Shown here: positions 45,080 to 55,240 of the stretch, one piece after another | Layout of the letters: each line of letters opens with the position of its first letter | Numbering within the stretch: the first letter of the stretch is position 1 | DNA from: UBA7396 sp964527685 | GTDB lineage: Bacteria > Patescibacteriota > Gracilibacteria > BD1-5 > UBA6164 | Assembly: GCA_964527685.1 (NCBI GenBank) | Contig: CAZGOC010000001.1 | Location: 124,001-188,000 of the forward strand | Direction: 5' to 3' | Length of the DNA: 64,000 bases | The notes under the pieces: model-generated | Database searches by the model: none | What the model was told of the DNA's origin: nothing | Seen by the model: only the letters and a program-made list of their open reading frames with translations | Position numbers and translations under genes: made by a program

Positions 45080-45107
45080 ATATTATTAAAAATAATTAAT
45101 AAGTCAA
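45080..45107 (-). promoter_or_regulatory. Promoter of the tRNA-rpmE transcript
   Basis: Minus-strand TTGACT (45102-45107), 16-bp spacer, TAATAT (45080-45085), putting transcription start about 20 nt before tRNA-Thr. Confidence 0.6.
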
Positions 45108-45204
45108 AAGTTTTTTTATAAAATGTAATAGCAGATATAATAGGTATTCTAGATTTTTTCAGAAATTAGTGGTGTGATATATAAAATTATTTAAGAAAAA
45201 TTAC

Positions 45205-45232
45205 AAAAAGAAGCAAAATATATTGCTTCTTA
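45205..45232 (-). terminator. obg terminator
   Basis: AGAAGCAA / TTGCTTCT hairpin with TTTTTG tail on the minus strand, overlapping the obg stop codon (45230-45232). Confidence 0.8.
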
Positions 45233-46594
45233 TAAATTAAATTTTAATTTTTCAAGTAAAATTTCTTGTTCTCAAATAATTACTTTTGGAGAAAATCAAG
45301 TATCTTCACTTCATTCAAAGAAAAAACTATTATCAATATCTTCTTCTTTTAAAACAGTTTTTAATTCTTTTTCTATTTTTTTAATAACTCAAAGTTTATC
45401 AAGCACATCATAAACTCTCATAATTGCCTCATCATTTGAAAAATTAGTCATTCTAACTATTTGTTCAAGTCTTTTTCAAGAAGCTCTAAAAGAGTAATTT
45501 CATAAATATTCTAAATTTATTTGCTTTGGGTCTGAAACTTCTTTTAAATTAATTATTTTTAAATCTTCTTTATTTATAAAATTAACTTCTTCATTATCTG
45601 TATACATACTTGTATAATTTGAAACCAAAAAGTCTTTTAATTCTTCAAGTCATTCTCAAGTTGCTGAAGAAACAACAAATATTTTTCTATCACTATATTT
45701 TTTCTTAAACTCTCAAGTAATAAAATCCTTCATTTCTTTATCAAGCAAATCTCATTTAGAAAAAACAATTATTTCTTCTTTTTTTAATATATTTTTTGAA
45801 AATTCTCATAATTCAAATCTAATATCTTCATAATCTTTTATAGCACTATCAAGTCTGTATAAATCTATTAAATGTAGTAAAACTTTAGTTCTTTCAATAT
45901 GTTTTAAAAACTCTATTCAAAGTCATTTTCACTTTGAAGCACCAGGAATTAATCAAGGCACATCTTCTAAAACTAGTGATTTTTGTTTATAATCCAAAAC
46001 TCATAAATGAGGAATCAAGGTAGTAAATGGATAATCTCAAATTTTTGGTTTAACATTTGTAATTGATGCTATTAAACTTGATTTTCAAGCACTAGGAATT
46101 CATATAATTCATATATCTGCTACTAGTTTTAACTCAAGTAATACTTCACGAGATTCTCATATATCTCACATTTCAGCAAAAGTTGGCGCTTGTCTTATAG
46201 ATGTAGTAAAATGAGCATTTCAAAACCCTCCCCTTCATCACAAACAAAGTAAAAACTTTAAGTTATTTGCAGACAAATCAACTATTATTTCTTTTGTGCT
46301 TAAATCTCTTACTATAGTTCAAGTAGGCACATAAATAATTAAGTCTTCTCAAGAAGCTCATTGCATTAAATTAGTTCCTCATTTTTGCCCGTCATCTGCT
46401 TTTAAAACTTTTTTATGACGGAAATCGGATAATGTATTTATGTTTGTTGTAGTTTGTAAATACACATTTCATCAAGCTCATCCATTTCACCCCCAAGGTC
46501 ATCATTTTGGTATATATTTCTCTCTTCTCCAAGTAACAACTCAATCTCACCCCTTTCAAGCCTCTATCTTAATAGCAACCTCATCTATAAACAT
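45230..46594 (-). CDS. obg: GTPase Obg
   Basis: 454 residues. Glycine-rich Obg domain at the N-terminus (DEVAIKIEAGKGGDGVVTGRREKYIPKGGPGGGNGGAGGNVYL; most Gly are TGA), G domain with G1 GIPSAGKSSL, G3 LEDVPGLIPGAS, and a C-terminal OCT-like domain. Obg links ribosome maturation to growth state. It is transcribed away from the RNA at 46794. Confidence 0.94.
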
Positions 46595-46759
46595 TTTTTG
46601 ATTTTAATTAAATAAATTTTTTAAATTATTTTAAAATTACATATGCATAACTTTTTTAAAAGCCTACTTATAAAAAGATAATTTTTTTAAAAGTATATAT
46701 AAAAATATGAATTTTACAAAATAAAATTAAAAATAAGGATTGTTTAATTTTTTATTTTT

Positions 46760-46787
46760 TTGCAAAAAAATAAAATTTTGGTATATT
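46760..46787 (+). promoter_or_regulatory. Promoter of the structured RNA
   Basis: TTGCAA (46760-46765), 16-bp spacer, TATATT (46782-46787). The expected start lies 7 nt downstream at 46794, exactly where the closing stem of the RNA begins. Confidence 0.65.
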
Positions 46788-46793
46788 AAAAAA

Positions 46794-46993
46794 GCCAAAA
46801 TTACAAATTTTACATTACTTAACAAATCAAATATGGAGGATTTAATTATCCTTTCCTCTAATATTCATTTGTTGAGTAAAAAGTTGTAGTTTTGGCGAAC
46901 ATTAAGGTGATTAAATCCTCCTTTTTGTTTGCTAAAACTACAACTTTAAAACCTTTTATTTTGGCACCTACTTTATATAGTAAGTGCTTTTTT
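46794..46993 (+). ncRNA. Unrecognised structured RNA with two complementary hairpin loops
   Basis: About 200 nt bounded by a promoter and a terminator. A closing stem GCCAAAAT/ATTTTGGC (46794-46801 with 46958-46965) encloses hairpin H1 (46817-46877, stem ACTTAACAAAT/ATTTGTTGAGT plus AATAT/ATATT) and hairpin H2 (46880-46900 with 46927-46947, 21 continuous pairs with two G-U). Both loops are 26 nt, and GGAGGATTTAAT (46835-46846) in loop 1 is perfectly complementary to ATTAAATCCTCC (46910-46921) in loop 2; with wobble the pairing reaches 16. I do not recognise it as tmRNA, 6S, SRP RNA or RNase P. It could be a stand-alone RNA or the leader of the downstream methyltransferase gene. Confidence 0.7.
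46964..46993 (+). terminator. Terminator/attenuator ending at the methyltransferase start codon
   Basis: GCACctACT / AGTaaGTGC hairpin (46964-46987) followed by six Ts. The ATG of the next gene begins directly after the T run (46994). This spacing suggests termination control of the downstream genes, or leaderless translation from another start. Confidence 0.75.
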
Positions 46994-47983
46994 ATGACAA
47001 AGAAATCTTGAAATTCAAATTTAAGAAAAGCTAATAAATCTAAAAATGATGAGTTTTATACTCAACTACCAGATATAGAAAATGAATTAAAATATTATAA
47101 ACATCACTTTAAAGACAAAATAGTTTTTTGTAATTGTGATGATCCAGAATACTCTAATTTTTTTAGGTATTTTGTATGAAACTTTAAACATTTATGACTT
47201 AAAAAACTTATTACAACCCATTTTCATGAAAAAAAACAAACTTATAAGATAGAAGTAAATGCAAAAAATATTGATGAAATAACAAAGTATATAAAAAACC
47301 TCTCTATTTTTGAAACTTGAGAAATATTTAAAAACTTTTGAGAAACTCTCTCTTGAAATGGTGATTTTAGAAGTGATGAAAGTATAGAAATACTAAAAAT
47401 ATCAGATATAATAGTTACAAATCCACCATTTTCACTTTTTAGAGAATATGTTTCACAACTTTTTGAGTATGATAAAAAGTTTTTGATATTATGAAATATG
47501 AATGCTATCACTTATAAAGAGATTTTCCCTTTAATAAAAGAAAACAAACTTTGGTCTTGATATGGATTTAATATGAGTTTAGTTTTTGAATCAATTTATG
47601 AAAATACTCTTGAAGCAAATGTTAATTTTTGTAAACAAAAGTGATATTTTTGAAAAAATTATATAAAAACTCCAGCTATAAATTGGTATACTAACCTAGA
47701 GCATAATAAAAGAAATGAAAAAATGATACTTTATAAAACCTACTCTTGAAATGAAGAGTATTATCCAAAATATGACAATTATGATGCTATAAATATAGAT
47801 AAAGTTGCAGAAATACCACTTGATTACAGGTGAGCTATGTGAGTTCCTATAACTTTTTTAGATAAATATAATCCTGAACAATTTGAAATAATTAAATTTA
47901 GAAAATGAAATGATGAAAAAGATTTGGTTGTAAACTGAAAAAGTCCTTATTTTAGAATTTTAATAAAACCAAAAAATATTTAA
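46994..47983 (+). CDS. EcoRI-type adenine DNA methyltransferase
   Basis: 329 residues. NKSKNDEFYTQLPDIENELKYYKHHFKDKIVFCNCDDPEYSNFFRYF near the N-terminus and the catalytic TNPPFSLFREY (N143-PPF) match the M.EcoRI-like N6-adenine methyltransferase family, which uses SAM. No EcoRI-like endonuclease is adjacent; instead a DUF262-HNH nuclease follows 17 nt later. Upstream alternative starts would lie within the structured RNA. Confidence 0.88.
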
Positions 47984-48000
47984 AACTTAACTAAAGTCCT

Positions 48001-49107
48001 ATGCAAATAGAATTACATGAAATCACTATTAAAGAACTTACTACTTGATATAAAGATAATCAAGAAGAGTGAGTAACAAGTATGAATGGCACTTTAAATA
48101 TCAGACCAAAATACCAAAGAGAATTTGTTTATAAAGAAAAACAAAGAAATGCAGTTATTGAAACTATTAAAAAAGACTTTCCTTTAAATGTAATGTATTT
48201 TGTAAAAAATGAAGATAAAAGTTTAGAAGTGCTTGACTGACAACAAAGAACCATAAGTATTTGTGAATATGTTGCAGGAAACTTTTCACTTGAGAATAGA
48301 TATTTTCATAATCTAACAGATACTGAAAAAAATAAAATACTTGATTATAAATTAATGGTTTATTTTTGTGAATGAGATGATATAGAAAAGCTTGATTGGT
48401 TTAAAACTATAAATATTGCTTGAGAAAAACTCTTTGATCAAGAGATGAGAAATGCAGTTTATACTTGACCTTGGTTATCAGATGCAAAAAAACATTTTTC
48501 AAAAACTAATTGTCCAGCATATCTATTATGAAGTGATTATATGACTTGAAGTCCTATCAGACAAGAATATTTAGAAAAAGTAATTTCTTGGATTAACTCT
48601 TGAGAAGTTGAAGTCTATATGGCTATTCATCAACATGACACAGATGCAAATGAGTTATGGCAATATTTTCAAGATGTAATTGCTTGGATTAAAAAACTAT
48701 TTCCTGATTATAGAAAAGAACAAAAATGACTTGATTGGTGAGTATTTTATAATAAATATAAAAATAATTCATACAATAGTAATGATTTAAAAATAAAAGT
48801 AGAAAGACTTATGCAAGATGATGATGTGACTTCTAAAAAATGAATTTATGAATATCTACTTTCTTGAGATGAAAAACATTTAAGTATAAGAGCTTTTAGT
48901 GATGCTCAAAAAAGATGAGTTTATGAAACTCAAGGATGAATTTGTCCTTTATGTATAAGTAAATGAAAATCAAAAGAAGAAAGTCATTTTGAAATATGAG
49001 AAATGGAAGCAGATCATATCACTCCTTGGAGTCAGTGAGGAAAAACCTCTATAGATAATTGTCAAATGCTTTGTAGAGAGTACAATAGAAGAAAAAGTGA
49101 TAGATAG
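48001..49107 (+). CDS. DUF262-HNH endonuclease (GmrSD-like architecture)
   Basis: 368 residues. The N-terminal DUF262 (ParB/sulfiredoxin-like) domain has the signature LDGQQRT (D79-T84). The C-terminal HNH domain has C315-PL-C318, EADHITPWSQGG (D338-H339) and NCQMLCREYNRRKS (N353, C354, C358). In PWSQGG the Trp is TGG and the first Gly is TGA, an internal proof of the code. DUF262 proteins include modification-dependent or modification-inhibited nucleases; with the upstream methyltransferase this looks like a restriction pair. Confidence 0.85.
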
Positions 49108-49222
49108 AGTTTTAATTAAAGCACTGTTTATAAAAAACAAAAAACTCAAAAAAAATCAAAACTTTTTAGCTAGTTTTAAAGTATCTATTCTAAAATCTTG
49201 AAAAGAAATTATTTATTTTTTT

Positions 49223-49250
49223 TTGAGTATTTAGTAGTTTTTTATATAAT
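49223..49250 (+). promoter_or_regulatory. Promoter of ruvC operon
   Basis: TTGAGT (49223-49228), 16-bp spacer, perfect TATAAT (49245-49250), 29 nt before ruvC. It separates ruvC from the nuclease pair. Confidence 0.6.
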
Positions 49251-49278
49251 AAAATTAAATAAATCTTAATTTTAAATA

Positions 49279-49755
49279 ATGATAATTATCTGAATAGATC
49301 CTTGAACTACAACTATTTGATATGCAATTATTAAAAAAGAAAAAAATAAAATAGAAGTGCTTGATTATTGAGTTATTTCAACGACTCCAAAGCTTGATTT
49401 AAAAGATAAATTAAATGAAATTTGAAATGATTTAAAAAACCTTTTTATAAAATATAAACCAGAAATTTGAGTTGTTGAGAAGTTATTTTTTACAAATAAT
49501 TTAAAAACTTGAATAGATGTAGCACAAGTTAGAGGAGTTATAATTTATTTATTATCTATAAATAATATATTTATTAATGAATTTACTCCACTTGAGTTAA
49601 AAAAACGAATTTGTGGAAACTGAAAAGCATCTAAAAAGCAGATGCAAAATGCTATAAAAATACTTTTTTGACTTGATGAAATACCAAAACCAGATGATGC
49701 TTCAGATGCTCTTTGACTTGCTTATTTATGAAAAATTGATAAAAACTATTTTTAG
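49279..49755 (+). CDS. ruvC: Holliday junction resolvase RuvC
   Basis: 158 residues. GIDPGTTTIGYAII (D7), VVEKLFFTNNLKT (E67), and KPDDASDALGLAYLG hold the four acidic catalytic residues of RuvC. It cuts Holliday junctions delivered by RuvAB. First gene of a run with M23, smpB, sufS. Confidence 0.95.
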
Positions 49756-49815
49756 TTTTTGCATTTTTACAAAAAAAATTATAATCTTTTAGTATTTAGA
49801 TTTTAAAAAGCTGAG

Positions 49816-50976
49816 ATGAGTTTTAAAAAAATATTTTTTATATTTCTTTTTTTATTATTTGCCTTTTGATATGCAATTACGAATTCATCATTTTATAAAA
49901 ATAGTGATATAAATTTTAAATGAGTTTTAAATAAAGATATTTATTTATGAGATATTAATTTTAGGCAAAATTTAGTTGTTTATGAATCAAATATTGATAT
50001 TTCAAACTATAAAATCCAAAGTGTTTGTAATTTAGATTTTAAATTACGATCAAAAAATGAAAATAATTATATATTTTTATTAAACTTTTTAGATGATAAA
50101 TGTTCAAATAACAATTTTTATTTAAAAGATACAGAAAATAATATAATTTGAAACTCTAATTTTGAATTAAATTTAATAAAAGATTTTGATCTTTATAATA
50201 AATATACTGATTATTCAACTAAAGATTTAGAGAAAATTTTGTTTGAATTAGATAAAAAACAAGATAATTTAAAACTTTATTCTAAAGTAAAAATAAATTC
50301 TTTAAATATTAATTTTTTAAAGAAAAATAGATTATATTTAGAGTATGTTTATAACATAAATATTATAAAAAATATTATAAAAAAAAGAGAAGATAAATAC
50401 TTAATTCCTGTTGTTTGACATAAACTACCAAACTGAAAAAATATTTCAAAATTTCCTAATTGACCAAGACCATATAGAGCAGATTATACTCTTTGAGTTC
50501 ATGAATGATGGGATATAGATGCTCCATATTGAACAAAAGTAGTTTCTTTAGATGATTGAATTATTGTAAATATAGTTTCTTGATTTAAGTTTGAGGATTT
50601 AAATGAAATTAAAAAATGAAGTATATCATATGAGCAAAAACTTTTAAATCTAAATTATTTAAGATGAAATCAAGTTTGGGTAAAAACTATGAAGTGAGAT
50701 ATTGCTTTTTATAGCCACTTAAGTGAGATAAACCCATTATTAAAAGTTTGAGATATGATAAAAAAACAAGATTTTATTTGAAAAACTTGAATTACTTGAA
50801 TTCCAGATAAAAATTATAAAGATTATCATCTTCATATTGAACTTAGAAAAAATCCATATAATTATAAAAATGCTTGAAATTATACAAAGCTTGATTATAT
50901 GTGATGGGATTGGTATTATTCAACTTTAAATGTAAAACAATTATTACAAAATCAATACAATATTTTTCAAAATTAA
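49816..50976 (+). CDS. Membrane-anchored M23-family peptidase
   Basis: 386 residues. N-terminal hydrophobic anchor (KKIFFIFLFLLFAFGYAI), an uncharacterised beta-rich region to about 210, then a LytM-type M23 domain: HEGGDIDAPYGTKVVSLDDGIIVNI, YSHLSEI and YHLHIELRKNP (HxH zinc/catalytic motif). Cleaves peptidoglycan cross-bridges. Its stop lies 1 nt before smpB. Confidence 0.88.
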
Positions 50977-50977
50977 T

Positions 50978-51433
50978 ATGATAAAAACTATAACAAAAAA
51001 TAAAAAGGCATATTTTGATTATGAAATACTTGAAACTTGGGAAGCTTGAATAGAATTATTTTGATATGAAGTAAAATCAGTTAGAGCTTGACAAGTAAAT
51101 TTAAAGTGAAGTTATATTTCATTACTTTCAAATATACCATATATAAAACAATCACATATAACCCCGTGGAAGACTTTAGTAAATAGAGAATCTATTGCTT
51201 GAAATAGAGATAGAAAAATTTTTTTACATAAAAAAACTATAAATTATCTATCTTGAAAATATAAAGAATGATGATTTGCTATAATTCCTTTAGAACTTTA
51301 TTTTTCTTGAAGCTTAATTAAAGTAAAAGTTTGACTTTGTAAATGAAGAAAAGAGTATAATAAAAAACAATTATTAAAAGAGAGAACTATTGATAAAGAG
51401 GCAAAAATGATGATGAAAAATATAAATTATTAA
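50978..51433 (+). CDS. smpB: SsrA-binding protein SmpB
   Basis: 151 residues. NKKAYFDYEILETGEAGIELFGYEVKSVRAGQVNLKGSYI and the C-terminal CKGRKEYNKKQLLKERTIDKEA are canonical. SmpB brings tmRNA to stalled ribosomes. No tmRNA gene is seen in this window. Confidence 0.96.
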
Positions 51434-51441
51434 TAATAAAA

Positions 51442-52632
51442 ATGAAAAAAGATTTCCCAATATTTAAAAACAATAAAAATTTAATATTTTTAGATAGTAC
51501 TTCAACTACACAAAAACCATCTTATGTTATAGATGCAATAAATGATTATTTATCAAATAGTTATTCAAATATACACAGATGATTGTATGATATAGCAATA
51601 AATTCTGAAAAAATATATTTTGATAGTAAGCAAAAAGTTGCAGAATTTTTATCTTGAGATAGTTATAAAGAAATAATTTATACTTATAATTCTAATTATG
51701 CATTAAACCTAATATCTCAAACACTTAGGTATAATAAATTTTTAAAATCTTGAGATAAAGTTTTAGTTTCAATAGTTGAACATCACTCAAATATTGTTCC
51801 ATGGCTTATTTTAAAGCAAGAAATTTGAATTGAAGTTGAATTTGTAAATATAAAAGATGACTTTTCTCTTGATATAGAAGATTTTGAAAAAAAATATGAC
51901 AATAAAGTAAAAATTATAGCTTTAACACATATTTCAAATGTAACTTGAGAAATTTTTGATTTAGAAAAAGTTTGAAAATTAAAAAGAGATGATACTTTAT
52001 TTATTGTTGATGCAAGTCAATCGTTTCCACATATAAAAGTAGATGTAAAAAAATTAAATTGTGATATGTTATTTTTTACATGACATAAAATTATGGCAGA
52101 TAGTTGAATTTGAGTTATTTATGCAAAAAGAGAACTTTTAGAAAAATTAAATCCAGTTTTTTCATGAGGTTGAGCTATAAATGAAGTAAAACAATGTAGT
52201 TTTAGAAGTTCAAATTTACCATACAAATTTGAACCATGAACTCCAAATGTTACTTGAGCTTTATCTTTATTAAAAGCTTTAGAATATATAGAAAATATTT
52301 GATGACTAGATAAATTAAAAGAAATTGAAGATAAACTTGTTGAATATGCTTTAAATGAATTTAATAAAAGACCATACATAAATTTAATTTGAAGTAAAAA
52401 TTTAAAAAGTAGAGTTTGAGTTTTTTCTTTTTATATATCTTGAATAAATTCACTTGATATAGCAGATATAATGGCTGAAAATAATATTGCAATTAGAGCA
52501 TGACAACATTGTACAGAACCTTTTATGGATTATTTAGGAATAAAATCTTCAGCTCGTATGAGTTTGTATATTTATAATTCAAAAGATGATATTGATAAGT
52601 TTTTTAAAGTTTTAGATGATAATTTTAGTTAA
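51442..52632 (+). CDS. sufS: Cysteine desulfurase, SufS type
   Basis: 396 residues. PLP-binding lysine in FFTGHKIMADSGIGVIYA (K216), EHHSNIVPWLIL, and active-site cysteine in AIRAGQHCTEPFMDYLG (C357) identify a class V aminotransferase fold group II desulfurase. It supplies sulfur for Fe-S clusters. sufBCD are not in the window; a SufU-like gene follows two genes on. Confidence 0.93.
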
Positions 52633-52633
52633 T

Positions 52634-53473
52634 ATGGAAGTCTGTAAAAGGGAAAATTTGCCATTAGATCATGGTTATTATAGAACTATTTCACCAGTTT
52701 ATCAAAAATACTTAACAACTTGTAATTTAAAAATCCAAAAATTAAATAATAATAAATTTTGATGGATTAAAAATATATTTTGATTATTTCAAATTGCAAA
52801 GTTTGAAAGAGTTGATGAAGAGCCTAATATAGAAGAGTTAAAAAGAAATTGATTTAAACATTGAATTATTATATGGATTCCTTATACAAGATGTAAGAAA
52901 CCAAACTGATGGAAAAATTTATGGTTAAATTCACATTTTACTACAACTTGATTTTCTATAATTGAAAATGAATTTTATTATAAAAAATGGAAGGAAAGAG
53001 CAATAAGAGCAAGAAAAAAATTTATAGAAAATAAAGATTTAAAAATTGAATTAGTTGATACAGATATATTTCAAAAATATTATAAAGAAGCTAAAATAAC
53101 ACAACCATATAAATATGATTTTATGAAATATCATAAAACAATATCTTCTTTTGATAGTAAAAAAGATATAAAAAATATGATTTGTTTTTATAATTGACAA
53201 GTTGTTGCAGGATTATCAGCTATAGATTATAACAATAACTCATCAGCTCATTTAGTATCTTTTTTAACACAAGAATGAAAAAAAATACAAGCATGAACTT
53301 GACTTATTGATTTTTGGTTTAAAAATAGCTTTAATAATTGATTAAAATATATAAATTTTGATCACTTGAGAGATAAAAGTATGTGAAAAGATCAGCAATG
53401 ATATACTGATTTTAAAGAAAATTTTATGGATTATAAAGTATTTTTTACACAATCTTATTTTAAAATAATATAA
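52634..53473 (+). CDS. GNAT-like acyltransferase of unknown substrate
   Basis: 279 residues. The C-terminal half (KNMICFYNGQVVAGLSAIDYNNNSSAHLVSFLTQEGKKIQAGTGLIDFWFKNSF...KYINFDHLRDKS) resembles a GNAT/FemAB-type acyl transfer core, similar in style to the gene at 24731-25387. It sits 1 nt after sufS, so it is translated with it, though a functional link is not obvious. Confidence 0.6.
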
Positions 53474-53477
53474 AAAT

Positions 53478-53891
53478 ATGACAAACGAAATAATAACATT
53501 TTACAGTAAAACTCCACCAAATAGAGGGGAACTTAAAGATCCAACTATTAGATATAAAGAAGACAATAGGAGTTGTGATGATACTATGGAAGTTTTTTTA
53601 AAAATAGAAGACTGAATTATAAAAGATTGGTCTTTTGAATGAATAACTTCAATTATAACTACAGCAACTTCATCAGTTTTTTGAGAATCAATTATTTGAA
53701 TGACTTTAGAGGAGGTTTTAAAAAAAGATTATAAATATATTAAAGATCTTATTTGAGAAGAAATCTCTCCTCGTAGGCAAAAAGCAGCTGTCTTTTGACT
53801 TGTTACAACTCGTAATGCAATACATAAATATCTAAACGATTGACAAAAAGATGATATTTTAGATATGCTTATGTGATATGGATGATGTTAA
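53478..53891 (+). CDS. SufU/IscU-like protein lacking most cluster ligands
   Basis: 137 residues. PTIRYKEDNRSCDDTMEVFLKIEDGIIKD with C33 matches the first ligand region of SufU/IscU. At the second site FEGITSIITTATSS has Ser where Cys is expected, and at the third RRQKAAVF has Ala. Only one of three ligand cysteines remains, so cluster assembly on it is doubtful; sulfur acceptance from SufS at C33 remains possible. Ends the sufS run, followed by a terminator. Confidence 0.75.
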
Positions 53892-53930
53892 TTAAAAAAT
53901 AGTTTATCTTTGACAAACTATTTTTTAATT
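53889..53930. terminator. Shared convergent terminator
   Basis: AAAAAATAGTTT / AAACTATTTTTT (53894-53905 with 53915-53926) with A/T flanks, overlapping the stop codon of the minus-strand gene that ends at 53918. Confidence 0.8.
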
Positions 53931-55099
53931 TCACTAAATGAATTTTTTAGATAATTTAATAATACTCAATTAACTAAAGGGATTATTTTTTCTTCATATA
54001 ACTCTTGAAATTTTTTATATCTTTTTTCAAGTTCTTTTTTATCTATCTTTAAGAAATCATCTATATTTTTTTGATTTTCTTCTGTCGTTCACTCCATGTA
54101 GTGTAGTAATCATGCTTTTTCTCAAAAATAAGAAATAAGCCAATTATGATTATATCTATTTTTTGGATCATTATTTATTACTGTTAATTTTCAAGCATGC
54201 ATTGGCTCTGCGATATTGTGACTTCAAATAACAAAAGATGCTTTTACTTTATCTGCATAAAAAGCAGAGTTCAAATATCACATAGAGTTTATTAAAGTTC
54301 AATTTGGTAATAATTTTAATTTTTTTGAAATATCTATATTTCATTTTGGCATAGAAATAGGACTTAAACTTGAAGGGACATTAAATGGGATAGTAGAAGT
54401 ACTTCATCAAATAAATATATCTTTTTCTAAGCCTTTAAATAGTTCATTTAATTCATCTATTTTTTCTTGATTTGGAGAAGTTTTTAGTAATTTTAATAAA
54501 CAAGTATTAAAAAATCACTTTCACATAAAATCTATAAATCATACACTATCTGTATTAAATTGATTTTTTCATATATTTTCTCTTATTTCTTTATCATCTC
54601 AAGAGATTATTTTAGTATTTGGTAAAAGAGTTTGTAGTTTATTAAAAAAATATCATTGAGCAGTATCTCATTTACTTAAATTAGGGAAAGTTAAAAGACT
54701 TAAACTTGAAATACTTTCATCAAAAGATTTTTTTGTAATAGATATTTTATTTATAATATACTCTATTAAGTCATCTCAAGGAGTTATTTCTTCTAAAATT
54801 AATAAATCAGTTATTCAAGGCGAACAACTTAATATATTTTTATTATAAGTTCAAACTAAAAAATACTTTTTAAAATCATCTATTGACATAAATTTATATT
54901 TTTCTAGTATTTTATCTAAAGTTTCTTTATTATAGTTATATCAATTTACTTTTTCTTTTTCTAGTAGTTTTATAATTTCCTCTTTTGGAGAGTTCAGTAT
55001 TTCAAGTACTTCAGAAGTTACTTTGTTTGTTTGAATATTTATATCTTTGTTTTGATTATTTGTATTTAATCACAAATCTCTTTCTTTATTTAGATCCAT
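53918..55099 (-). CDS. Uncharacterised cytoplasmic protein, possibly GT-B fold
   Basis: 393 residues, no signal peptide or membrane helix. The C-terminal part VKASFVIGSHNIAEPMHAGKLTVINN faintly recalls the GGHNxLEP motif of KdtA/WaaA Kdo transferases, and TFPNLSKGDTAQGYFFNKLQTLLPNTKIISGDD could be a GT-B crossover, but lengths and other motifs do not fit. I treat the function as unknown. It is monocistronic. Confidence 0.6.
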
Positions 55100-55189
55100 T
55101 TTTTAAAAAATTAAATAAAATAACTAATTTAAAGTTATTTTATCATTTAAGTAAATAAAATGCAAAAAGTAAATTTTAAAAAATAAACA

Positions 55190-55232
55190 AAAAAAAGTGA
55201 GGTTATTTTTTTAAAATAAAATCACTTTTTTT
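55190..55232. terminator. rplA terminator
   Basis: AAAAAAAGTGA / TCACTTTTTTT arms (55190-55200 with 55222-55232) on both strands, 8 nt after the rplA stop. Confidence 0.65.
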
Positions 55233-55240
55233 ATTTATAA

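Noticed and set aside
46794..46993. tmRNA, because smpB is nearby (50978)
   Set aside because: No tRNA-like ends, no TTCGA T-loop and no tag reading frame ending in an ALA-type sequence.
46794..46993. 6S RNA
   Set aside because: Length fits, but the structure is two separate hairpins with complementary loops rather than a rod with a central bubble.
53918..55099. Kdo transferase (WaaA)
   Set aside because: Only one loosely similar motif, no membrane anchor and no lipid A genes nearby.
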